Shown: piece by piece, positions 1-5,869 of the stretch
Position numbering within the stretch: the stretch's first letter is position 1
Layout of the letters: the number at the start of each line of letters is the position of its first letter
From: JAPUIN01 sp041580375
GTDB taxonomy: Bacteria; Acidobacteriota; Polarisedimenticolia; Gp22-AA2
Direction of reading: 5' to 3'
NCBI GenBank assembly: GCA_041580375.1
Contig: JBFGDZ010000088.1
Location: 1-13,933 of the forward strand
Length of the DNA: 13,933 nt
The notes under the pieces: generated by a model
Told to the model about the DNA's origin: nothing
Database searches by the model: none
The model's input: the letters and a program-made list of their open reading frames with translations, nothing else
Program-made: the position numbers and the translations under genes

Positions 1-31
1 GGGCGGCGTGTCCTGAACGAGGGAGGAGACG

Positions 32-358
32 ATGGACAATCCCATCATCGAACTCGCAATCCTGATCATCACACTGGTCTCGGCATGGAAGGTGTTCACG
101 ATGGCCGGCCGGCCGGGCTGGGCGGTGCTGATCCCCATCTACAATTTCTACGTTCTGCTCGACATCGCCGATCAGCCGGGCTGGTACGTGCTCCTGCTGT
201 TCGTGCCGATCGTCAACATCTTCGTGGTGATCTTCACGATGATCGCGCTCGCCGGCAAGTTCGGGCGGGGAATGGGATTCGGGCTCGGGCTCGCCTTTCT
301 CCCATTCATCTTCTTTCCGATCCTGGCCTTCAGGGAACCGGCGACCCAGCCCTCATGA
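32..358 (+). CDS. DUF5684-type small integral membrane protein
   Basis: This 108-residue, very hydrophobic protein has about four membrane segments, at roughly residues 5-23, 31-47, 52-73 and 84-101. It carries a doubled motif, GRPGWAVLIPIYNFY (26-40) and QPGWYVLLLFVPIVNIF (48-64), in which PGW is followed by hydrophobic residues, a Pro and an Asn. This arrangement is what I recognise from DUF5684 membrane proteins, whose molecular function is not established. A strong ribosome binding site (GGGAGGAG, 21-28) sits just before the ATG at 32. A TGA at 14-16 may be the end of an upstream gene outside the window, but only four sense codons of it are visible. The gene opens a plus-strand series with the two genes at 421 and 982, so it may be the first visible member of an operon. 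An overlapping frame at 85-414 is Arg/Ala-rich and is not credible. I am fairly sure of the family and claim nothing about role. Confidence 0.85.
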   Translation: MDNPIIELAILIITLVSAWKVFTMAGRPGWAVLIPIYNFYVLLDIADQPGWYVLLLFVPIVNIFVVIFTMIALAGKFGRGMGFGLGLAFLPFIFFPILAFREPATQPS

Positions 359-420
359 TGTCACGGGCCCGGCGGGCCGCTCATCCGCCCGAGGTCATGA
401 CGCCGGCAGGATAGCGCGCC

Positions 421-909
421 ATGTCGATGTCTTCATCACAGCGCAGGGCCGCTGTTCTCGTCGCGGCCGTCGCGACAATCCTGGTCGTCGCGTGCGGGAG
501 CCTGGTCCTCTATCTCGCGAAGCAGCGGGTCGACCTGATCGCCGAGCTCGTCCGGATCAACCGCATCGAGGGGAGGGAGTTCGGAAAGACGACCGACGAG
601 CGGGGGTGCGTGAAGGAGGCGCTGCTTCGATTCGACACCCGGCCGGACGAGGCCGTGTATGAGTACCTGAGCGGCGCCGAGCTGGGCATTTTTTTCGACC
701 ATTGTCTCCGGCACTGCAGATTATCCCGGGATTTATGCGACCGCGTGCCGCCGTCCTCGGATCCAAGCATGAGCCTGCGATGGATCATCCAGCGGTGCTC
801 TCAGATGGGCGCTGCGGAGAACTTCTGCCGCTATCTGTTCATGCAGGTGCAGACCCACTGCGAATCGGCGGAGCGCCTGATCAGGGATTTCGATGGGGGA
901 TCCCTGTGA
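421..909 (+). CDS. Hypothetical Cys-rich membrane-anchored protein
   Basis: I do not recognise this 162-residue protein. It has a short polar start, a hydrophobic stretch at about residues 10-33 and then a soluble, mostly charged domain that would lie outside the cytoplasmic membrane. The sequence VVAC ending at Cys25 formally fits a lipobox, but hydrophobic residues continue after it, so an uncleaved membrane anchor is more likely than a lipoprotein. The soluble part holds seven cysteines (63, 95, 99, 106, 126, 136, 147), including HCLRHCRLSRDLC, which could form disulphides in an oxidising compartment or bind metal. The codons around 685-740 are poorer in G/C at the third position than their neighbours. 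The ATG at 421 lies 62 bases after the DUF5684 stop and has only a weak upstream AGGA; the second Met (427) is an alternative. The next gene starts 72 bases downstream on the same strand. Confidence 0.7.
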   Translation: MSMSSSQRRAAVLVAAVATILVVACGSLVLYLAKQRVDLIAELVRINRIEGREFGKTTDERGCVKEALLRFDTRPDEAVYEYLSGAELGIFFDHCLRHCRLSRDLCDRVPPSSDPSMSLRWIIQRCSQMGAAENFCRYLFMQVQTHCESAERLIRDFDGGSL

Positions 910-981
910 TCGGGACGGGCTTTCAAACGCATTCCGGAACCGATCGCCCTCGGGCGGTTTCCGAAAGGGAGGTATGAACCG

Positions 982-1563
982 ATGAAGATCGTGATCGTCC
1001 TGGCCGCAGTCGCCGTCGTCGCCTGGTTCGGCATCCAGCAGTTCATGGCGCCGGGGGCGCCCGATCTGACGACCGAGGGCGACGAGGTCCTGCTCGCGGC
1101 GGGCGACCTCGATTACCGCTTCTCGAAAGGAAAGCGCTTCGAGGGGACCTACATGATGTTCGGCGGGACCGCCATCGACCATCGCAATGCCATCGCCAGC
1201 GTTTACGTCGCCGGGCTGAACGTCCGCGACGCGATCCCGATCGCCCGCCGGTACCCGGACTTTTATCGCTGCGCGTCACCGGGAGCGTCGATGGCGAAGG
1301 ACAAGGTCGTGGATTTCCAGGTGGTCCCGGCGGATGATGACACGCTGGACGAGCTCCGGGCGTCCCTGGAGGATTTCGACGACAACATCCGCAGCGGCGG
1401 CGATCGCGTATGCGTCCGGCTGCAGGGATCGCGCCTGCGGCTCACGTCGGCGAAAGTTCGCGAGGTGAAGGAGGACGTCATCGACACGATCAGCGCGAAG
1501 GACTTCTACCTGGTCGATTCCGCCAGCCGCGTCGACTGCCGGCAGGCGCTCACGAGCGGATAG
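982..1563 (+). CDS. Hypothetical membrane-anchored protein
   Basis: This 193-residue protein is of unknown family. Residues 2-22 form a single membrane segment or uncleaved signal, with Lys2 before it, so the rest probably faces the periplasm. The remaining 170 residues are soluble, with mixed alpha/beta character and three cysteines (97, 144, 186). A ribosome binding site (AAAGGGAGGT, 963-972) lies nine bases before the ATG at 982. An ATG at 974 reaches a stop after two further codons, so 982 is the start. It shares orientation and layout (N-terminal anchor, Cys-containing soluble domain) with the preceding gene and is probably co-transcribed with it. Its stop is 13 bases from the stop of the convergent DUF418 gene, and I see no terminator hairpin between them. 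No catalytic motif is evident, and I assign no function. Confidence 0.72.
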   Translation: MKIVIVLAAVAVVAWFGIQQFMAPGAPDLTTEGDEVLLAAGDLDYRFSKGKRFEGTYMMFGGTAIDHRNAIASVYVAGLNVRDAIPIARRYPDFYRCASPGASMAKDKVVDFQVVPADDDTLDELRASLEDFDDNIRSGGDRVCVRLQGSRLRLTSAKVREVKEDVIDTISAKDFYLVDSASRVDCRQALTSG

Positions 1564-1576
1564 GCGCCGGGGTCAT

Positions 1577-2863
1577 TCAGCGAATCCGGAACGGCTGCAT
1601 CCGGCCGTAGGTCAGCGATCGCCACAGCCATTCCACGGGCCCGAAGCGGAAGCGTCGCACCCACCAGGTCGAGACGATCAGTTCCACCGCCCAGACGCCG
1701 AAGACGATCATCAGCTGCCCCAGCCGCTCCACGCGGCCGAAGTAGCCGAGACCGTATCCGTAGAAGATGGTCGTGCAGATGAGGGTCTGGAGGATGTAGT
1801 TGCTGAACGCGGTCTGTCCCACCGCCGCCAGGGGGCGGGTGATGCCGCCCCATGACGTCGCCGTGCCCAGCCAGTAGACGACGCCCAGCCAGCCGAAGCT
1901 GACGATGATGCTGCCCCAGTAGTTGTACTGGCCGCCCCAGAAGAAGGTGTAGGTGACGTCCCATCCCGAAGCGAAGTTCCGGTGGATGCCGTACCCGACG
2001 AGCGGCAGCCCCACCAGGATCGCCAGGGCGATCGACCAGGCCGAGAAGCGCAGCGGCCGGCGCAGGCGGAAGAAGCCCATCTTGTAGAGCGCCATGCCGA
2101 TCAGCATCAGGCCGCCGCTTCGCCAGAAGCCCCAGAACAGGAAGACGAGGGTGTGGAACTCCAGCGCCTTGGGCGCGCGATGATGGAACTGCTGCACCCA
2201 GCCGTCGCGGTAGATCGCCAGCTCGGCCTCCACGGCCTCCGGGGGCGGATCCCAGGTGCGGAGGAAATCCTCCCTCACGACCTCCGGCCACCCCGGCAAC
2301 GAAGCGCCGGCCAGCAAGTAGAGTGCCGACGCCACCATCAGCATCAAAAGCCCCGTCACCAGAAGCGTCTTCCAGCCGCGGCGCCGGAACAGGTAGACCA
2401 CCAGCCCGCTCAGGCCGTAGACGACCAGGATGTCGCCGTACCAGAGCAGGTAGGCGTGGATCGCCCCGAGCACGATCAGGATCAGCATGCGGCGGTAGTG
2501 GAGTCCGCCCGGCCGGCGGCCGCGGGCCTCGGCCCGCTCGGCCATCAGGACGATCCCGGCACCGAACAGCATCGAGAAGATGGTCATGAACTTCTGGTCG
2601 GCGAACAGATGGCTCAGGATCCAGACCCAGCGATGCACCCCGGTGAGGTCGCCGTACGCCGCCGGGTTGAAGTAGGCGGCGTAGATCATCGAGAAGGCCT
2701 GGATGTTCATGATCAGGATCCCCAGCAGGGCGAATCCCCGCATGACGTCCAGAGAGGGGATCCGCTCCGCAGCGGTGACGGGCCCCGCCGGGGTGACGGG
2801 CGCAGCTCCGCTGACGGCTCCCGGTGGTGAGGAAGGACCGGTCGGAGTCGGCTGAGAGGTCAT
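1577..2863 (-). CDS. DUF418 (YeiB-like) multi-pass membrane protein
   Basis: This is a 428-residue polytopic inner-membrane protein. After a Pro/Thr/Ala-rich N-terminus (about 1-32) comes SLDVMRGFALLGILIMNI (37-54), the hallmark opening of DUF418/YeiB proteins. About ten membrane segments follow. The C-terminal third has the features of the DUF418 domain itself, including GQTAFSNYILQT and a tail ending in GPVEWLWRSLTYGR. Family members are proposed transporters or acyltransferase-like membrane proteins; a firm substrate is not established. The length is normal for the family. The ATG at 2863 overlaps the stop of an upstream minus-strand frame as ATGA, a pattern typical of coupled genes, although that upstream frame is itself doubtful near its end. 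The ribosome binding site is weak (GGGATG, about 12 bases upstream). The gene converges on the unknown gene ending at 1563. Family assignment is secure; role is unknown. Confidence 0.92.
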   Translation of the reverse strand: MTSQPTPTGPSSPPGAVSGAAPVTPAGPVTAAERIPSLDVMRGFALLGILIMNIQAFSMIYAAYFNPAAYGDLTGVHRWVWILSHLFADQKFMTIFSMLFGAGIVLMAERAEARGRRPGGLHYRRMLILIVLGAIHAYLLWYGDILVVYGLSGLVVYLFRRRGWKTLLVTGLLMLMVASALYLLAGASLPGWPEVVREDFLRTWDPPPEAVEAELAIYRDGWVQQFHHRAPKALEFHTLVFLFWGFWRSGGLMLIGMALYKMGFFRLRRPLRFSAWSIALAILVGLPLVGYGIHRNFASGWDVTYTFFWGGQYNYWGSIIVSFGWLGVVYWLGTATSWGGITRPLAAVGQTAFSNYILQTLICTTIFYGYGLGYFGRVERLGQLMIVFGVWAVELIVSTWWVRRFRFGPVEWLWRSLTYGRMQPFRIR

Positions 2864-3204
2864 CGATCGACATCCCGCATCCCGCGCACCATATCAAATC
2901 TGGGGGAAGCGTGCTGCGGAATGCGGGCATCGCGAGAGGGTCGGTATCTTATTTGTTCGGGAAACTTTCCCTCTGGCCCTGCGGAACCGGCGTCGCCGAT
3001 GCCGTCCGCGTCGTTGGGATCCGCCGGCACGATGCGGCACTTCTCGGCCCGCTTCTTGGTGAGCTCCTTGAAATCCCGATTGGGCGTGCGACCCTCGGCG
3101 TTGCGGCCCCGCCCCACCATCCTGTCGAGACGCTGCATCTGGGCGTCCGACATGCCGGGCATCCGGCCCATCATCTCGACGCTGGCCGCCCGCTGATCGA
3201 GCAC
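2860..3204 (-). CDS. Hypothetical protein, probably missing its N-terminus
   Basis: I do not recognise this frame, but much of it looks truly coding. From about 3240 down to about 2995 nearly every codon ends in G or C and the amino-acid mix is normal (for example MSDAQMQRLDRMVGRGRN, with Cys near each end). The listed start is a GTG at 3204 with a modest AGGA five bases upstream. The frame stays open upstream to 3261 with the same codon character but has no further ATG or GTG, which suggests the natural N-terminal part is gone. Below about 2990 the codons abruptly become A/T-ending, and an AT-rich, promoter-like stretch lies there. The final 40 residues may therefore be translated non-coding DNA, or a one-base shift may carry the frame to a TAA at 2949-2951. 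Against this, its stop overlaps the DUF418 start as ATGA. It could be a decaying gene or an artefact of a rearrangement. Confidence 0.42.
   Translation of the reverse strand: MLDQRAASVEMMGRMPGMSDAQMQRLDRMVGRGRNAEGRTPNRDFKELTKKRAEKCRIVPADPNDADGIGDAGSAGPEGKFPEQIRYRPSRDARIPQHASPRFDMVRGMRDVDR
2941..2975 (-). promoter_or_regulatory. AT-rich promoter-like stretch with palindrome upstream of the DUF418 gene
   Basis: In an otherwise G/C-dominated window this stretch is AT-rich. It contains GGGAAA-C-TTTCCC (2959-2971), a perfect 6+6 inverted repeat with a one-base centre. Read on the minus strand this is followed by a -10-like TAAGAT (2951-2946), about 85 bases before the DUF418 ATG. No good -35 is present at the expected spacing; the palindrome lies roughly there, which would suit an operator. 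This is inference from composition and position only. Confidence 0.25.
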
Positions 3205-3484
3205 GTTCCTGGCCTTGCACTCGATGCGCGCGCCGGAGCTGCGGCTGACGGCGCCGTTCGTTTACGTGCGCCTGCACGACGGGCGGGGACGCGGGGGCGA
3301 CTACACGGAGCGGCAGCTCCACGAATGGGCGAAGCGGATCGACGCGTGGCGGCGCGATCACGACGTGTTCGCCTACTTCAACAACGACTGGGAGGGATTC
3401 GCGGTGAGGAACGCCTCGCTTCTCCGCAAGTTGCTGGGAGCCGATCCGGCTGCCGGCCAGAAGGTTCCGGGCGAGCGGACCTGA
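3197..3484 (+). pseudogene. DUF72 (YecE-like) protein remnant, C-terminal third only
   Basis: This frame matches the C-terminal end of DUF72 proteins, a TIM-barrel-like family of about 240-290 residues with no settled function. The diagnostic parts are LTAPFVYVRLHD, then ERQLHEWAKRIDAW, then VFAYFNNDWEGFAVRNA and a closing LLRKLL, all in the order and spacing typical of the family end. The frame opens only after a TGA at 3194-3196, so at most 95 residues exist and about two thirds of the domain is absent. None of the missing part appears in the other frames upstream; that DNA instead carries a minus-strand frame. The only nearby start codons are TTG (3215) and ATG (3224), without a clear ribosome binding site. 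Codon use is still typical of the host, so the loss is recent or the sequence is misjoined here. Family identification is firm; I call it a remnant because of the truncation. Confidence 0.72.
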
Positions 3485-3487
3485 TCG

Positions 3488-3525
3488 CCCTCGCCCCGGC
3501 CGTCACGTCGCTGCCGGGCGGAGGG
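3488..3525 (+). terminator. Imperfect GC-rich hairpin after the DUF72 remnant
   Basis: CCCTCGCCCCGGC (3488-3500) can pair with GCCGGGCGGAGGG (3513-3525) over 11 of 13 positions with a 2x2 internal mismatch and a 12-base loop. It begins three bases after the DUF72 stop codon, the usual place for a terminator, but no T-run follows. It may be a leftover terminator or simply a GC-rich coincidence. Confidence 0.3.
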
Positions 3526-3613
3526 AGCCATGCGGCCTCGACGATCTGAGATTCGGCGAGTCGGCCGGAGACCCTCCCGCATCGCGAGCAGCAGGGCCCC
3601 CGCGCCAGCCCGT

Positions 3614-4315
3614 TCAACCGAGCAGAAAATCGAGACGCGCTCCGGGCTGGTGCTCGACGGCGTCGCAGCCCTTCTCGAAGATGCGGGCGGCCGCGACCCC
3701 CTTCAGCGTCACGCCAGAATTCTCGATCAGGAGCATCGATCCTTCCCGCAGCCCGACGACGCGCAGGTCGTTCTCCTCGAGATACTGGAGAATCCGCGCC
3801 TCCCGCGTCTCACCCATGTGCGTCGAGGCCGGTTCGGGATCCAGATAGTGCGGATTGATCTGGAACGGCACGAGACCCAGGGCCTCGAACGACGGCGGCT
3901 GCACGATCGGCATGTCGTTCGTCGTCTTGATCGTCGGACAGGCCACGTTCGATCCGGCGCTCGAGCCGACGTAGGCGATTCCGCCGTCCACGGCCCGGCG
4001 AATCGGGCCGATCAGGTCGAGCCGGTGCAGGGCGTCGACCAGGCGGAACGTGTTCCCGCCGCCCACGAAGATGGCGTCCGCGCTCTCCAGCGAGGCTCCC
4101 GGCTCGTGGGCCGAGTCGAGCGCGTACCCCATCGCGGCGAACCGCTCGCGTGCCTGCGCCGCGTAGGCGTCCCGATCGTGGAGCGCGTACGGAACGAACA
4201 GCACGCGAGCCTTTTTTCCCAGAAGAGATCGGATCTCCCTCTCCGCGTGGTCGAGGTAGCCGCTCCCGTGAAGGGTCGAGTTACTGATCAGGAGTATCCG
4301 TCTGCGCGCGCTCAT
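3614..4315 (-). CDS. pepE: Dipeptidase E (aspartyl dipeptidase, peptidase family S51)
   Basis: PepE is a cytoplasmic serine peptidase that splits dipeptides with N-terminal aspartate, releasing amino acids for reuse. This 233-residue protein is close to the enterobacterial enzyme (229 residues) along its whole length. It has the opening RILLISNSTLHG, the VGGGNTFRL loop, the nucleophile elbow GSSAGSN and PTIKTTNDMPIV, then INPHYLD and GETREARI. The expected triad is Ser119, Asp134 and His156, and the intervals of 15 and 22 residues equal those of Ser120-Asp135-His157 in the E. coli protein as I recall it. I chose the ATG at 4315 because GAGGT lies six bases upstream and the N-terminus then matches the family; an in-frame ATG at 4342 would add nine residues. 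It lies 60 bases after chrA on the same strand and is probably the last gene of that operon. There is no signal peptide. Confidence 0.95.
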   Translation of the reverse strand: MSARRRILLISNSTLHGSGYLDHAEREIRSLLGKKARVLFVPYALHDRDAYAAQARERFAAMGYALDSAHEPGASLESADAIFVGGGNTFRLVDALHRLDLIGPIRRAVDGGIAYVGSSAGSNVACPTIKTTNDMPIVQPPSFEALGLVPFQINPHYLDPEPASTHMGETREARILQYLEENDLRVVGLREGSMLLIENSGVTLKGVAAARIFEKGCDAVEHQPGARLDFLLG

Positions 4316-4367
4316 CGCCCGACCTCGATCGTCGACATTCATCCCGCACCGATCCTCTTCCGGTATC

Positions 4368-4379
4368 GTGACCGGTCAC
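4368..4379. repeat. 12-bp perfect palindrome across the chrA stop codon
   Basis: GTGACCGGTCAC reads the same on both strands and contains the chrA stop codon (4376-4378, minus strand). It lies 53 bases before the pepE ATG. It could be a small operator within the operon, but a palindrome of this length in GC-rich DNA may be chance. Confidence 0.3.
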
Positions 4380-5869
4380 CCGACGATCAGGGCGCGCGCC
4401 AGACCGGCCAGGCCTCCGCCGAGCACGATCCAGATCGCGTCGATCCTGTGCCTGGACATCGCGAGGAACGCCGCGGCCGCCAGGATCGCCGCGAACCACT
4501 CGATGCCGCCGGCCTGCCCCCGGGGCAGGATGACCGCCGCCCCGAAGACCAGGGCGAGGTTCAGGATCACGCCGATCACCGAGGCGGTGACGCCGGACAA
4601 CGCCCCATTGAGGGCCCGGTTCCCGCGCAGCACCTCGATGTAGGGCGCCCCGACGAAGACGAACATGAAGCAGGGAAGGAACGTCACCCACGTCGTCACC
4701 AGCGCGCCGAGCGTCGCCGCGGCGAGCGGCGTCAAATCACCCGGGTTGTTCCATCCGGTCATGAAGCCGACGAACTGCAGCACCATGATCAGCGGTCCGG
4801 GCGTCGTCTCGGCCAGCGCCAGTCCGTCGACCGCCTGCGCCTGGGTGATCCAGCCGTAGGCGTGCACCGCCGCCTGCGCGACGTAGGCCAGCACGGCGTA
4901 GGCTCCCCCGAAGGTGACGAACGCGGCCCCCGTGAAGAACCGGTACTGCTGCAGCGGCACGCTCCCCCAGCCGAGCCACGCCGCCAGAACGGCGAGCGGC
5001 AGGGTCCAAAGCACGAAACCCGCGGCGAGGATGCGCGCCGCACGCGAACGCGACGGCAGCGTGTGAGCCGGAGCCGGCGCGTCGTCCCGGAGCAGGGAAG
5101 GAGTGGTGTCGAGGGGCGGTCCGGAATGGCCGGTCGGCGGCGCCCCGCCGCCGGCGCCGGTCGGGGGTGTCGTGGAGACCGAGCCGGTCGACACGGTTCC
5201 GCGCTGGACCCATGCCGCGGGCCACAGCCGGGCGCCGGCCAGACCGATCAGGGCGGCGCCCAGGACGATCAGCGGGAACGGGACGCCCAGGACATAGATG
5301 CCGACGAAGGCGCCGGCGGCCACCGCCAGATGCGCCCAGCCGCGAAGCGCGCGTCGGCCGATGCGCAGCACCGCCTCGGCCACGATCGCCACCACGACCG
5401 CCTTGAATCCGTCCATCAGTCCGACGACTCCACGCACGTCGCCGTAGGCCGCGTAGGCGTACGACAACACGAAGAGGATGAGGACCGAAGGCAGCACGAA
5501 GAAACCGCCGGCCGCGAGGCCGCCGCGCGTTTTGTGCAGGAGCCAGCCGATGTAGGTCGCCAGCTGCTGAGCCTCGGGCCCCGGCAGGAGCATGCAGTAG
5601 TTGAGCGCGTGGAGGAAACGCGTCTCGGAGATCCAGCGGCGGCGCTCGACGACCTCCCGGTGCATGATCGCAATCTGACCGGCCGGTCCCCCGAACGAGA
5701 TGAAGCCGAGCTTCACCCAGAACTTCAGGGCCTCGCCGAACCGGACCCCTGCGTGCGCTCGCGCATCCGGCGGACCCTGGTGCGGCACCGTGTCCTGTCC
5801 TCGCCCGTGGCGAGCCCGGTGCCCCGGAAGGGCGGGGGGAGGTGAAGACGTCACCGTCGGTCGCGCCAT
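4376..5869 (-). CDS. chrA: ChrA-type chromate efflux transporter (two CHR domains)
   Basis: CHR transporters export chromate, and perhaps related anions, across the inner membrane. This long-chain, 497-residue form has two CHR domains, at about 44-220 and 276-497. The first shows GFISFGGPAGQIAIMH (55-70) and LLPGPEAQQLATYIGWLL (94-111), the most conserved CHR signature. The second shows FFTGAAFVTFGGAYAVL (311-327) and TTPGPLIMVLQFVGF (355-369). Between them is an unusually long Gly/Pro/Ser/Thr-rich linker (221-275). About 11-12 membrane segments are visible. The start is uncertain. The ATG at 5869 overlaps the amidohydrolase by 19 bases without a clear ribosome binding site. A GTG at 5854 overlaps its stop as GTGA. 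A GTG at 5788 has GAGGACAGGA upstream and sits nearer the family's N-terminus. All three fit co-translation with the upstream gene. No ChrB-like regulator is in the window, so chromate may not be the inducer. Confidence 0.92.
   Translation of the reverse strand: MARPTVTSSPPPALPGHRARHGRGQDTVPHQGPPDARAHAGVRFGEALKFWVKLGFISFGGPAGQIAIMHREVVERRRWISETRFLHALNYCMLLPGPEAQQLATYIGWLLHKTRGGLAAGGFFVLPSVLILFVLSYAYAAYGDVRGVVGLMDGFKAVVVAIVAEAVLRIGRRALRGWAHLAVAAGAFVGIYVLGVPFPLIVLGAALIGLAGARLWPAAWVQRGTVSTGSVSTTPPTGAGGGAPPTGHSGPPLDTTPSLLRDDAPAPAHTLPSRSRAARILAAGFVLWTLPLAVLAAWLGWGSVPLQQYRFFTGAAFVTFGGAYAVLAYVAQAAVHAYGWITQAQAVDGLALAETTPGPLIMVLQFVGFMTGWNNPGDLTPLAAATLGALVTTWVTFLPCFMFVFVGAPYIEVLRGNRALNGALSGVTASVIGVILNLALVFGAAVILPRGQAGGIEWFAAILAAAAFLAMSRHRIDAIWIVLGGGLAGLARALIVG

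Noticed and set aside
485..505. Lipoprotein signal in the protein at 421-909 (VVAC at Cys25)
   Set aside because: Strongly hydrophobic residues continue after the Cys, which fits an uncleaved membrane anchor better than a lipidated N-terminus.
3530..5845. A 771-residue plus-strand frame
   Set aside because: It is antisense to pepE and chrA, is dominated by Arg, Asp, Gly and Gln, and has no family motif. Long antisense frames are expected at this GC content.
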